A stretch of 64,000 nucleotides of DNA, from the NCBI RefSeq assembly GCF_001927245.1, contig NZ_MJUX01000003.1, forward strand, positions 248,001 through 312,000, read 5' to 3'. This document shows positions 48,947 to 57,786 of this stretch, in pieces. The notes under the pieces were generated by a model. The model searched no databases. It was given only the letters and a program-made list of their open reading frames with translations, and was not told the DNA's origin. How positions within the stretch are numbered: the stretch's first letter is position 1; each line of letters starts with the position of its first letter. Made by a program: the position numbers and the translations under genes. Source of the DNA: Acuticoccus yangtzensis. GTDB taxonomy: Bacteria > Pseudomonadota > Alphaproteobacteria > Rhizobiales > Amorphaceae.

Positions 48947-49405
48947 ATGGGGCAGATCGTGTTTCGCGAAGCTGAGGCCGGTGATGTCGGCGCCGTTGTG
49001 GCACTTTTGGCGGACGACATGCTGGGGTCGGCGCGCGAGGAGGTGAGCGACCCGCCGCTTGCCGCCTATCTGGAAGCGTTCGAGGCGATGCGGGCCAATC
49101 CGCTGGACCGATTGATCGTCGCCGATCGCGACGGGGCGGTCGTGGGATGCGTGCAGCTCACTGTGTTGAACGGGTTGAGCCGCAAGGGCGCGCGGCGCGG
49201 GCTGATCGAGGGTGTGCGCGTGGCGGCGTCGGAGCGGGGCACGGGCGTCGGCGAGCGGATGATACGCCACGTGATGGATCTGGCGAAAAACGAGGGCTGC
49301 CGGATGGTGCAGTTGACGACGGATGCGTCCCGCACGCGGGCGCAGGCGTTTTACAAGCGGCTGGGCTTCGTGGCGTCGCACGTGGGGATGAAGCTGGAAT
49401 TTTAA
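48947..49405 (+). CDS. GNAT-family N-acetyltransferase
   Basis: A 152-residue acetyltransferase. The acetyl-CoA loop region is IEGVRVAASERGTGVGERMIRHVMDLAKNEGC, and the end YKRLGFVASHVGMKLEF is typical of the fold. The start at ATG 48947 is preferred to 48941 because GAGGGAGG lies at the right distance only for the former. Substrate unknown. It heads a short run of small genes on the plus strand. Confidence 0.82.
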   Translation: MGQIVFREAEAGDVGAVVALLADDMLGSAREEVSDPPLAAYLEAFEAMRANPLDRLIVADRDGAVVGCVQLTVLNGLSRKGARRGLIEGVRVAASERGTGVGERMIRHVMDLAKNEGCRMVQLTTDASRTRAQAFYKRLGFVASHVGMKLEF

Positions 49406-49435
49406 GCGCGGCGCGGCGGGGTTGGAGCTGCTGGT

Positions 49436-49780
49436 ATGGATGCGGCGGATGTGGCGGACCTCTTCGCGCCGTTCGGCCCGGTGCGGATCAAGCGGATGTT
49501 CGGCGGCCTCGGCGTCTGGGCGGACGACGTGATGTTCGCGTTGGTGTTCGACGGCGAAGTCTATGCGCGGGTGGACGACGGCAACCGCGCGCTGTTCGCG
49601 GCAGAGGAATGCGCCGCCTTTTCCTATACGCGCGGCGCCAAGGTGGTGGAGCTCGGCTATCGCCGCCTGCCGGCCGATGCGTTCGACGATGCCGACAGGT
49701 TGGCGCTGTACGCTGAGGCCGCGCTCGAGGCGGCGCGGCGCAAGGCTGCCGCGAAGACCAAGCGGCGCGCTGGGCGCTGA
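49436..49780 (+). CDS. TfoX/Sxy N-terminal domain protein
   Basis: A 114-residue protein with the TfoX-N fold: LFAPFGPVRIKRMFGGLGVWADDVMFALVFDGEVYARVDD, then LGYRRLPADAFDDADRLALYAEAALEAARR. In gammaproteobacteria TfoX/Sxy controls competence; in alphaproteobacteria these short single-domain proteins have no proven role. The start has GGAG upstream, 31 bp after the acetyltransferase stop. Confidence 0.85.
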   Translation: MDAADVADLFAPFGPVRIKRMFGGLGVWADDVMFALVFDGEVYARVDDGNRALFAAEECAAFSYTRGAKVVELGYRRLPADAFDDADRLALYAEAALEAARRKAAAKTKRRAGR

Positions 49781-49821
49781 CGCTTCGCCGTGGGGGCGAA
49801 GAGAGATGGAGGCGATGGCCG

Positions 49822-50307
49822 ATGAAGATCCGCCGGGCAGAGAAGAGCGACCAGGCGGCGGTGTGGGGGATTATCGGCCCCATCATCCGCGGCGGGGCGG
49901 AGTATGCGCTGGACCGCGACATGAGTGAGGGCGACGCGCTGGCCTATTGGTATGGGCCGGAGAAGGAGACGTGGGTCGCCGAAGTGGATGGGGTGGTGCT
50001 GGGTTCCTACTACTTGAAGGCGAACCAGGCTGGCGGCGGACGCCATGTCGCCAACTGCGGCTATACGGTGTCGGACGAGGCGCGGGGCCGCGGGATTGCA
50101 CGGGCGATGTGTGAGCACTCGCTGGAGCGGGCGCGGGAGGCGGGGTTCAGGGCGATGCAGTTCAACTTCGTCGTCGCGACGAATGTGCGGGCGGTGGCGT
50201 TGTGGGAGCGGATGGGGTTCCGCACGCTGACGCGCCTTCCCGGCGCGTTCATGCATCCCGACCAGGGCGAGGTGGATGCGCTGGTGATGTACCAACGGCT
50301 CGATTGA
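49822..50307 (+). CDS. GNAT-family N-acetyltransferase
   Basis: A 161-residue acetyltransferase starting MKIRRAEKSDQAAVWGIIGP. The CoA-binding segment is GYTVSDEARGRGIARAMCEHSLERAREAGF, followed by NVRAVALWERMGFRTL. It differs from the other acetyltransferase of this run in all but the fold. Substrate unknown. It ends 53 bp before the convergent cobN. Confidence 0.85.
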   Translation: MKIRRAEKSDQAAVWGIIGPIIRGGAEYALDRDMSEGDALAYWYGPEKETWVAEVDGVVLGSYYLKANQAGGGRHVANCGYTVSDEARGRGIARAMCEHSLERAREAGFRAMQFNFVVATNVRAVALWERMGFRTLTRLPGAFMHPDQGEVDALVMYQRLD

Positions 50308-50359
50308 GGCGCAGCGGGCAGCGAAAGCGGCGGGTGCGGTGTTCGTCGGCGCGCGTCGA

Positions 50360-53300
50360 TCAGGCGGCGCCGAGGGTGGCGGTGACGCTGTTGGAGCGGG
50401 GGTGCCACAGGTCGCGGCGGATGGCTTCGGCGAAGCGCGCCGTCATGTCGGCCCAGGCGGCGGGGTTGTTGTCTTTCATGAAGGCGGCGGTGGCTTCGTC
50501 GGCGACGAAGGCGTCGTAGGCGGCGTCGAAGTGGTGGTCCTTCACGGCGCCGGTGGTGGCGGCGAAGGCGAACATGTAGTCGACAGTCGCGGCGATCTCG
50601 AACGCGCCCTTGTAGCCGTGGCGCATGACGCCGGCGATCCATTTGGGGTTGGTGACGCGGCCGCGCACGGTGCGGGCGATTTCTTCTTCCAGTGTGCGCA
50701 CGACGGGGCGTTCGGGGCGCGAATGGTCGTTGTGATAGGCGGCCGGGCGCTCTCCGCGCGCGCGGTGGACGGCGGCGGTGAGGCCGCCCTCGAACTGGTA
50801 GTAGTCGTCGGAATCGAGGAGGTCGTGCTCGCGGTTATCCTGGTTGTGAAGGACGGCGTCGATGGTGGACAGGCGCGTGTCGAGCGCGTCGCGGTCGGGT
50901 GTGCCGGTGGCCTTGGCTCCGTAGGCGTAGGCGGACCAGACGGTGAAGGCTTCCGCGAGATCGTCGCGGTGGGTCCAGCCGCCTTCGTCGATGAGGGCCT
51001 GGAGGCCGGCCCCGTAGGCGCCGGGTTTGGCGCCGAAGATGCGGTGACCGGCGCGTGTGGCGGCCTCGCCGGGTGCGGTGCCTGAGGCGACGAGGGCGGC
51101 GGCCTCGGCGGACATGCGCGCGGCGATGGGGTTTTCGGCGGGGTCCTCGTCGAGGGCGCCGATGGCGCGGATGGCACGGTCGACGAGGGCGATCTGGTCG
51201 GGGAAGGCGTCGCGGAAGAAGCCTGAGATGCGCAGGGTGACGTCGATCCGCGGGCGGCCGAGGACGGCGAGCGGCGTGATCTCGTAGCCGGTGACGCGGC
51301 GGGAGGCGGGGTCCCAGGTGGGCTTCGCGCCGATGAGGGCGAGGGCCTGGGCGATGTCGTCGCCGCCCGTCCTCATATTGGCGGTGCCCCAGCAGGAGAG
51401 GGCGACGGAGGACGGCCAGTCGCCGTGGTCCTGCAGGTGGCGGGTGAGGACGAGTTCGGCGGAGCGGCGGCCGATCTCCCAGGCGGCAGGGGTCGGCACG
51501 GCGCGGCTGTCGACGGAATAGAAGTTGCGGCCTGTGGGGAGCACGTCGGGCCGGCCGCGTGAGGGGGCGCCGGAGGGGCCGGGGGGGACGAACCGGCCGT
51601 CGAGGGCGGTGAGGACGCCGGTGATCTCGGCGGGGCCGCAAGCGTCGATGGCGGGGGCGATGTGGTCCGTGACGGTGGCGAGGACGGCGCGGGTGGCAGT
51701 CCATTCGGGCGGACAGGGTTCGCCGTCGATGAGGCGGGCGGCGAGGTCTTCGAGGCGTTCGACGGTGTCGCCGTGGGTGCGCCAGGGGTCGGGGCCTGTG
51801 AGGGCATCCGGGCGCGGGCCGGTCCAGGGGGCGGCCATGGCGCAGTCGAGCGGGTCGAAGGCGAGCGACAGGTCGGCGGCGAGGGCGCGGGTGAGTGAGG
51901 CGTCGCCGGGCGCCTCGCCGCGTGGCGGGCGGGCGAGGGCGGCGATGAGGTCGCGCCGCAGCCGTCCGGTCGGGGACTGGCCGAAGATGTGGAGGCCGTC
52001 GCGGATTTGAAGTTCTTTCAGCTCGCACAGCCAGGCGTCGAGGCGTTCGAGGGCGTCGGCCTCGGGGAGGCCCGCAAGGCCGATGTCGGCGGCGAGGCCG
52101 GAGGAGGCGGCGAGGTCGAGGATCTCGCGCGAGAGGTGGCGGGTGCGGCGGGGGTCGCTGCCGGAGGCGTCGTAGTACTCGTCTACCAGCGCTTCGAGGT
52201 CGCGCATGGGGCCGTGGCTTTCGGCGCGGGTGAGGGGCGGTGTGAGGTGGTCGACGATGACCGCCTGGTTGCGGCGCTTGGCCTGCGCGCCCTCGCCGGG
52301 ATCGTTGACGATGAAGGGATAGATGTGGGGGAGCGGGCCGAAGACGGCCTCGGGGAAGCATTCGTCCGAGAGGGCGAGGGCTTTGCCGGGGAGCCATTCG
52401 AGGTTGCCGTGCTTGCCCATGTGGATGACGGCGTGCGCCTCGCGCCGGAGCGCGATGTAGAAGGCGAGGTAGCCATGTGGGGGCACGAGGTCCGGAGAGT
52501 GGTAGGTCTCCTTGGGGTCGATGTTGTAGCCGCGCGCGGGCTGGATGCCGACGAGGATGTGGCCGAGCCGGGTGAGGGGAAGCGCGAAGGCGCCCGCGGT
52601 GAAGAAGGGGTCCGTCTCGGGCGTACCCCAGCGGGCGGTGACGGCGTCCCGCACCGCTGCGGGGAGGGCGGCGAAGGCGGCGGCGTAGTCGGCCAGGGAG
52701 AGCGTGAGTTCGGCCGGGTTGCCGGGGTGGGCGTTGGTGGGGCCGGCGAGGAGGCGGGTGACGAGGGCGTTGCCGTCCGCCGGAAGGTCGCCGGTGGTAT
52801 AGCCGGCGGCGTGGAGGGCCTGGAGGAGCGTGACGGTGCCGGCGGGAGTGTCGAGGCCGACGCCATTGGCGATGCGCCCATCGCGGTTCGGGTAGTTGGC
52901 GAGGACGATGGCGAGGTGGCGGTCGGCGGGTGTCGTCGAGGGGAGCGTCGCCCACCGGCGGGCGAGTTCGGCGACGAAGCGGACGCGGGCGGGATCGGCC
53001 TCGGAGCGGACGATGTTGGCTTCGGTCGCCGCGTCCCAGCGGGCGACGGACTTGAAGGCGGCGGCGCGGGTGATGATGCGCCCGTCCACCTCCGGGAGGG
53101 CGACGTTCATGGCGAGGTCGCGAGCGGTGAGGCCTTGGGTGGAGGCGGACCAGGCCTCGCGGGTTGAGCCGGAGAGGATGACCTGGAAGACGGGCGCGCC
53201 GGTTTCGTCGAGCACGGTGCCGCTGCCGGAGCCGGGGGTGCTGGCTGCGAAGGCGGTGGTGTTGAGGGTGAGGGCGGGCGGCGCGGCGGCGAAGATCTCG

Positions 53301-54052
53301 CGCAGGACGGCCTGTGAGGCGGGGGCCTTGAGGCTGGCGGCGAAGACCGGGAGAGGGTTGAGGCCCTCTGCGATGAGGGCGGCCGCGAGAGCGTCGACCG
53401 GGCCGGTTTGGCCGGACTGGACGAGGGCGCGGTAGAAGCTGATGGCGGCGACGGGGGCGCCGGGCGTCCATGTGGCGGCGAGGCCGTCGAGGGTGCCGAT
53501 GCCGTGGCCGGGGTGCCAGACGCCGGCCTCGGGGAGGGGCGAGGGCGGGCCGGGGCGGTCTGAGCCATCCAGGATGGCGGCGCAGCGGGTGAGGAAGCGG
53601 GCGGCGTTGTCGGCCCCGCCTTCGACGAGGTCGGCCCAAAGGGCTGCGGCGTCGGCGGGGGGAAGGGTGGAGAGGGCGGCGAGTTCGGGGTCGGGCCGCG
53701 CGTCACCCGGGAGGGCGGCGAAGAGGATACCGTGGTGGCGGGCGGCGGCGTGCAGCGCGTCGAGCCCGTAGGGGAAGTAGCCGCGGCCGCCGAGGACGCG
53801 GGCCACGATGAGCCGCGCGTGGCGTCCCGTGGCGGCGATCCATTGATCGACGCTCATGGGGTGGGCGAGGCGCATCTGGTTGACGAGGCGCAGCGTGGGC
53901 GCGCCGGGGGGGCGGGCGGACTGGGCCGCCGCGAGGGTCGCGAGTTCGGTGTCGGCGGCGGAGAGGACGCAGATGTCGCCCGGCGTTTGGCCGAGGTCGA
54001 TCGCTTCGCCCTCGTCGGCGATGGTTCCGCGCTGCGCGAGGAGGAGGTGCAT
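50360..54052 (-). CDS. cobN: Cobaltochelatase large subunit
   Basis: A 1230-residue subunit of the aerobic ATP-dependent cobaltochelatase, which inserts cobalt into hydrogenobyrinate a,c-diamide with CobS and CobT. The CobN/magnesium-chelatase H fold is recognised by PEDTY-like YNIDPKETYHSPDLVPPHGYLAFY, HMGKHGNLEWLPGKALALSD, YPFIVNDPGEGAQAKRRNQAVIVDHLTPP and ISGFFRDAFPDQIALVDRAI. The start MHLLLAQRGT overlaps the cobW stop by one base. The open frame upstream is only the shadow of cobW. CobS/CobT are not in the window. Confidence 0.94.
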   Translation of the reverse strand: MHLLLAQRGTIADEGEAIDLGQTPGDICVLSAADTELATLAAAQSARPPGAPTLRLVNQMRLAHPMSVDQWIAATGRHARLIVARVLGGRGYFPYGLDALHAAARHHGILFAALPGDARPDPELAALSTLPPADAAALWADLVEGGADNAARFLTRCAAILDGSDRPGPPSPLPEAGVWHPGHGIGTLDGLAATWTPGAPVAAISFYRALVQSGQTGPVDALAAALIAEGLNPLPVFAASLKAPASQAVLREIFAAAPPALTLNTTAFAASTPGSGSGTVLDETGAPVFQVILSGSTREAWSASTQGLTARDLAMNVALPEVDGRIITRAAAFKSVARWDAATEANIVRSEADPARVRFVAELARRWATLPSTTPADRHLAIVLANYPNRDGRIANGVGLDTPAGTVTLLQALHAAGYTTGDLPADGNALVTRLLAGPTNAHPGNPAELTLSLADYAAAFAALPAAVRDAVTARWGTPETDPFFTAGAFALPLTRLGHILVGIQPARGYNIDPKETYHSPDLVPPHGYLAFYIALRREAHAVIHMGKHGNLEWLPGKALALSDECFPEAVFGPLPHIYPFIVNDPGEGAQAKRRNQAVIVDHLTPPLTRAESHGPMRDLEALVDEYYDASGSDPRRTRHLSREILDLAASSGLAADIGLAGLPEADALERLDAWLCELKELQIRDGLHIFGQSPTGRLRRDLIAALARPPRGEAPGDASLTRALAADLSLAFDPLDCAMAAPWTGPRPDALTGPDPWRTHGDTVERLEDLAARLIDGEPCPPEWTATRAVLATVTDHIAPAIDACGPAEITGVLTALDGRFVPPGPSGAPSRGRPDVLPTGRNFYSVDSRAVPTPAAWEIGRRSAELVLTRHLQDHGDWPSSVALSCWGTANMRTGGDDIAQALALIGAKPTWDPASRRVTGYEITPLAVLGRPRIDVTLRISGFFRDAFPDQIALVDRAIRAIGALDEDPAENPIAARMSAEAAALVASGTAPGEAATRAGHRIFGAKPGAYGAGLQALIDEGGWTHRDDLAEAFTVWSAYAYGAKATGTPDRDALDTRLSTIDAVLHNQDNREHDLLDSDDYYQFEGGLTAAVHRARGERPAAYHNDHSRPERPVVRTLEEEIARTVRGRVTNPKWIAGVMRHGYKGAFEIAATVDYMFAFAATTGAVKDHHFDAAYDAFVADEATAAFMKDNNPAAWADMTARFAEAIRRDLWHPRSNSVTATLGAA

Positions 54053-55128
54053 CAGGCGGGTGCGGTCTCTGGCGTGGCTGCGCCCGATGTCGCTGCAGTG
54101 GTGATGGCGGCGCGGACGGCGGCTTCGTCGATGTCGTGCTCGGCGATGACGACGAGGCGGGTGGCGCGCTCGCCGGGCTGCCAGAGGCGGTCGAAGCCGG
54201 AGTTCAGGCGCTGGCCGACGCCTTGGACGACGAGGCGCATCGGTTTGCCCGGCACGTCGATGAAGCCTTTGAGGCGCAGGATGGTGTGGTCGGCGATGAC
54301 GGTTTTGAGGGCGGCGACGAAGGCTTCGGGCGCGGCGATGGCCGGAGCGTCGACGACGAAGGAGTGGAAGTCGTCGTGGTCGTGGGGCTCGCCGTCTTCG
54401 TGCTCGCGTTCGTGGTGGGACTTGCGCGAGGCGATGAGGGTTTCCGTGGCGGCGCCGAGGCCGAGGAGGACGTCCGGCGGGAGGTTTCCATGGGGGGCGG
54501 CGACGTGGGGCGCCTTGGTGGCGTGGTCGACGGCGTGTTTCACAGCGTCGAGGGCGGCGGCGTCGAGGGTTTCGACCTTGTTGAGGACGACGAGGTCGGC
54601 TGCGCAAAGCTGGTCCTCGAAGAGTTCTTCCAGCGGCGATTCGTGGTCGAGGGAGGGGTCGGCGGCGCGCTGGGCGTCGACGGCGGCGGGGTCGTGCGCG
54701 AACTGGCCGGCGGCGACGGCGGCGGCGTCCACCACGGTGACGACACCGTCGACGGTGACGCGTTCGGTGATGCCGGGCCAGTTGAAGGCCTGGACGAGCG
54801 GCTGGGGCAGAGCGAGGCCGGACGTTTCGATGACGATGTGATCGGGCGCCTGGGGCCGGTCGAGAAGGGCGGTCATCGTGGGGATGAAGTCGTCGGCGAC
54901 GGTGCAGCAGATGCAGCCGTTGGTGAGCTCGATGACGTCGTCGTCGGCGCAGCTTTCGATGCCGCAGCCTTTCAGCACCTCACCGTCGACGCCGAGGTCG
55001 CCGAATTCGTTGATGATGAGGGCGATACGGCGGCCGTCGGCGTTGAGGAGAAGATTGCGGATGAGGGTTGTCTTACCGGCGCCGAGGAAGCCGGTGATGA
55101 CGGTCGCGGGGATCTTCTCGGTACGCAC
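54052..55128 (-). CDS. cobW: Cobalamin biosynthesis GTPase CobW
   Basis: A 358-residue G3E-family GTPase thought to deliver cobalt to the chelatase. It has Walker A ITGFLGAGKTTLIRNLL near the start, the metal-binding CxCC motif in NGCICCTVADDF, NKxD-like VVLNKVETL, and a His/Asp-rich stretch HHEREHEDGEPHDHDD that may hold metal. The start at GTG 55128 fits the family and has AAGGA upstream; the frame further upstream runs into the MFS gene. It is directly followed by cobN. No cobalamin riboswitch is evident before it. Confidence 0.93.
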   Translation of the reverse strand: MRTEKIPATVITGFLGAGKTTLIRNLLLNADGRRIALIINEFGDLGVDGEVLKGCGIESCADDDVIELTNGCICCTVADDFIPTMTALLDRPQAPDHIVIETSGLALPQPLVQAFNWPGITERVTVDGVVTVVDAAAVAAGQFAHDPAAVDAQRAADPSLDHESPLEELFEDQLCAADLVVLNKVETLDAAALDAVKHAVDHATKAPHVAAPHGNLPPDVLLGLGAATETLIASRKSHHEREHEDGEPHDHDDFHSFVVDAPAIAAPEAFVAALKTVIADHTILRLKGFIDVPGKPMRLVVQGVGQRLNSGFDRLWQPGERATRLVVIAEHDIDEAAVRAAITTAATSGAATPETAPA

Positions 55129-55195
55129 GGGCGGTGTCCTTCGTTGGCCGTGCGTACCTATTTCATGGGTGTGACGCGATGGGAAGGCGGGGGCG

Positions 55196-56374
55196 TCAGC
55201 CGGTCGCTGCGGTGGTGGCGGTGCGGCTGTCGCTCCGGCCCGCCTTCGCGAGAAGAACCAAGGCGATTCCGGCGAGGGTGAACACGGATGCCGCGATGGG
55301 GATCGCGGCGTAGCCGAGGCCGGCCGAAAGGACGGCGCCGCCGGCGGCCGCGCCGATGGCATTGCCGAGATTGAAGGCGCCGATGTTGATCGACGAGGCG
55401 AGACCGGGGGCCTCGGCGGCTGTGGTCATGACGCGCATCTGAACCGGCGGGACGGTACCGAAGGCGCCGATGCCGAAGAGGAAGAGCCAGAGGGCGGCCA
55501 TGGCAGGCGTCGTGGCGACGAGCGGGAAGGTGAGGAGGACGGCGGCGGTGAAGGCGAGGAAGCCGACGAGGGTGCCGTCGACCGAGCGGTCGGCGAGCTT
55601 TCCGGAGAGGTGGGAGCCGACGGTGAAGCCGACGCCGATGAGGACGAGGCCGACGGTGACGAAGCCTTCGCTGGCATCGGCGAGGGTCATCACGGTGGGG
55701 GTGACGTAGGTGTAGAGGGCGAACATCGCCGAGGCGCCGACGACCGTGGTGGCGAGAGCGTTGAGGACGGCGGGACGGGTGAGGACGGCGAGTTCGGCGC
55801 GCACGTCGGGCATGGCGCCGGGGGCACCGCGCGGCAGGGCGAGGGCGAGGGAAGCCATGGAGGCGAGGCCGAGGAGGGCGATGGCGGCGAATGTGGCGCG
55901 CCAGCCGATGGCGTTGCCGAGGGCGGTGGCGAGGGGCACGCCGCCGATGTTGGCGACGGTGAGGCCGAGGAACATGGTGGCGATCGCGCTGCCGGCTTTG
56001 TCGGCGGGGACGACTTTGGTGGCGAGCACTGCGCCGAGGCCGAAGAAGGCGCCGTGGTTGAAGCTGGTGACGATGCGCGCGCCCATGAGGGTCCAGAAAT
56101 CGGGCGCGGCGGCGGAGAGGATGTTACCGACGGTGAAGATCGCCATGAGGGAGATGAGGGCGGTTTTGGTGCGAAGGCGGGTGAGGGCGAGCGTCATGAC
56201 CGGCGCGCCAACCATGACGCCGACGGCGTAGGCGGTGACGAGCATGCCGGCGGTGGGGATCGTGACGTCGACACCGGCGGCGATCGTGGGCAGCAGGCCC
56301 ATGGGTGTGAACTCGGTGGTTCCGATGCTGAAGGCGCCGACGGCGAGCGCCAGGAGGGTCCAATTGGGCTTCAT
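55196..56374 (-). CDS. MFS transporter, DHA1 (AraJ-like) family
   Basis: A 392-residue, 12-helix major facilitator. The start MKPNWTLLALAVGAFSIGTTEF and MGLLPTIA are typical of the DHA1 branch that includes AraJ and purine/arabinose-type efflux pumps. ARIVTSFNHGAFFGLGAVLA and TVANIGGVPLATALGNAIGWR follow. Substrate unknown. It lies just upstream of cobW on the same strand with a 67 bp gap; a role in cobalamin handling is not implied by the sequence. Confidence 0.87.
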   Translation of the reverse strand: MKPNWTLLALAVGAFSIGTTEFTPMGLLPTIAAGVDVTIPTAGMLVTAYAVGVMVGAPVMTLALTRLRTKTALISLMAIFTVGNILSAAAPDFWTLMGARIVTSFNHGAFFGLGAVLATKVVPADKAGSAIATMFLGLTVANIGGVPLATALGNAIGWRATFAAIALLGLASMASLALALPRGAPGAMPDVRAELAVLTRPAVLNALATTVVGASAMFALYTYVTPTVMTLADASEGFVTVGLVLIGVGFTVGSHLSGKLADRSVDGTLVGFLAFTAAVLLTFPLVATTPAMAALWLFLFGIGAFGTVPPVQMRVMTTAAEAPGLASSINIGAFNLGNAIGAAAGGAVLSAGLGYAAIPIAASVFTLAGIALVLLAKAGRSDSRTATTAATG

Positions 56375-56497
56375 GGTGGGCTCCGCGCGCCGGAATTGGC
56401 GCGGGGTGCAAAATGGGGGCGCGGCAGATTCGTGCTACGCCACTTAATGCATGGCTGCGTCCATTGTGTGTGGTGGCACCTATTTGTCGGGCGTCTC

Positions 56498-57316
56498 TCA
56501 GCGGCCGGTGAAGGTGGGTTTGCGTTTGGTAAGCATGGCGGCGACGGCCTCGGTGTGGTCGGCGGTGGCGTGGGCGAGGGCCTGGCTGGCGGCCGACATG
56601 TCGAGGCAGGCGGAGAGGCTGACCTGGCCGGCCTGGCGCAGGAGCCGTTTGGTCATGCGCACGACGTGGGGCGGATTGGCGGTGATGCGGGCGGCGAGGG
56701 CGCGGGCTTCGTCCATGAGCCGATCGGCGGGGACGACGCGGGAGACGAGGCCGCAGGAGAGGGCTTCGGCGGCGTCGATGGCGTCGCCGGTGAGGGCCAT
56801 TTCGCAGGCTTTGGAGAAGCCGACGACGCGCGGAAGAAGCCACGCGCCGCCGTCGCCGGGGATGATGCCGACTTTGACGAAGCTTTCGGCGAAGCGGGCG
56901 GTCTCGGAGGCGATTCTGAGGTCGCACATGAGGGTGAGGTCGCAACCTGCGCCGATGGCGGGGCCGTTGACGGCGGCGATGACGGGCACCTCCAGCGCCT
57001 CCATGGCGAGGGGGATGCGCTGGATGCCGGTGCGGTAGTTGCGGCGGGTTTGGGCGGGAAGGTCGTCGGCGAGGCCGCCGGGGCCTGACATGGTCTTGAG
57101 GTTGCCGCCGGAGGAGAAGGCTGATCCGGCGCCGGTGAGGATGACGCAGCGGATGGTGATGTCGCGGTCGGCCTCGTCGAGTGCGGCGAGGAGGGCGTCG
57201 ATCATCGGAAGGTCAGAGATGGCGTTGCGCGTGTCGGGCCGGTTGAGGGTGATAGTGGCGATGCCGTCGTCGCTGCGGGCGAAGAGGACGGGGTCGGACG
57301 GGGCGTGATCGGACAC
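56498..57316 (-). CDS. Crotonase / enoyl-CoA hydratase family protein
   Basis: A 272-residue crotonase-fold enzyme starting at GTG with GGAGGAA 9 bp upstream. The oxyanion loops are FSSGGNLKTM and NGPAIGAGCDLTLMCDLRIAS; GIIPGDGGAWLLPRVVG carries only one of the two acidic residues seen in true hydratases, so it may be an isomerase or another member. It lies 123 bp from the MFS gene. Pathway unknown. Confidence 0.85.
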   Translation of the reverse strand: MSDHAPSDPVLFARSDDGIATITLNRPDTRNAISDLPMIDALLAALDEADRDITIRCVILTGAGSAFSSGGNLKTMSGPGGLADDLPAQTRRNYRTGIQRIPLAMEALEVPVIAAVNGPAIGAGCDLTLMCDLRIASETARFAESFVKVGIIPGDGGAWLLPRVVGFSKACEMALTGDAIDAAEALSCGLVSRVVPADRLMDEARALAARITANPPHVVRMTKRLLRQAGQVSLSACLDMSAASQALAHATADHTEAVAAMLTKRKPTFTGR

Positions 57317-57786
57317 GGGGCGGTTCCTCCGGGTGGCGGGCCGGTCGATGGAGCTGGCCGCCGGGTGGCTCGGGTGCTGCGGGATGGCGGTACAGGACTT
57401 TGCCGGTGGTGGCGAACGTCAGCCGGGGGAGTGGATCCGGCGAGGGTCCGGGGCGACACGGCGGGGCGATTAGGCCGCGCGATGCCGGGGGCGCCGCGGC
57501 GGGTGTCGCGGACGGATGAGGCCGGAGGGCGGTGACGTGATTGCGCAGCGTGGACATGAAGCCGGAGAGACGTCCGCGGTGCGACCTCGACATTTCAGGT
57601 CCGATCCGTGAGGATCTTCGAGAGATCGTGGGCCGGCGACGGCTGATGTCTCTCGAAGATATAGGGACGATGACTGAGGTCGGCGCGACTGAAGCGGGCC
57701 CTTTAGCGCAGGTTCTGTTTCACGCAACCCTATCTTTCTGAGGCATGTTCACCTAGTTAGCGTCCCGAACAGGGAATGATCGCTTC
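57317..57786. other. Intergenic region upstream of the NAGGN cassette (470 bp)
   Basis: Divergent gap between the crotonase gene and asnO. No credible gene; short frames here lack family features. It holds a 12 bp perfect inverted repeat at 57614-57660 and presumably the osmotically controlled promoter of asnO. I could not find a convincing promoter box. Confidence 0.5.
57614..57660. repeat. 12 bp perfect inverted repeat upstream of asnO
   Basis: ATCTTCGAGAGA (57614-57625) and TCTCTCGAAGAT (57649-57660) are perfect complements around a 23 bp GC-rich spacer, 126 bp before the asnO start. It could be an operator with two half-sites, or a leader hairpin. Confidence 0.75.

Noticed and set aside
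50835-53639. A 934-codon Arg/Pro-rich open frame in another frame of cobN
   Set aside because: Composition is that of a frame-shifted high-GC gene; the cobN frame carries all the conserved motifs.
57541-57741. A 66-codon plus-strand frame before asnO
   Set aside because: No recognisable features, and it runs through the 12 bp inverted repeat, which suggests regulatory sequence instead.
57317-57786. EcfG-type stress promoter (GGAAC and CGTT boxes) for the NAGGN genes
   Set aside because: No GGAAC with a correctly spaced CGTT is found upstream of asnO.
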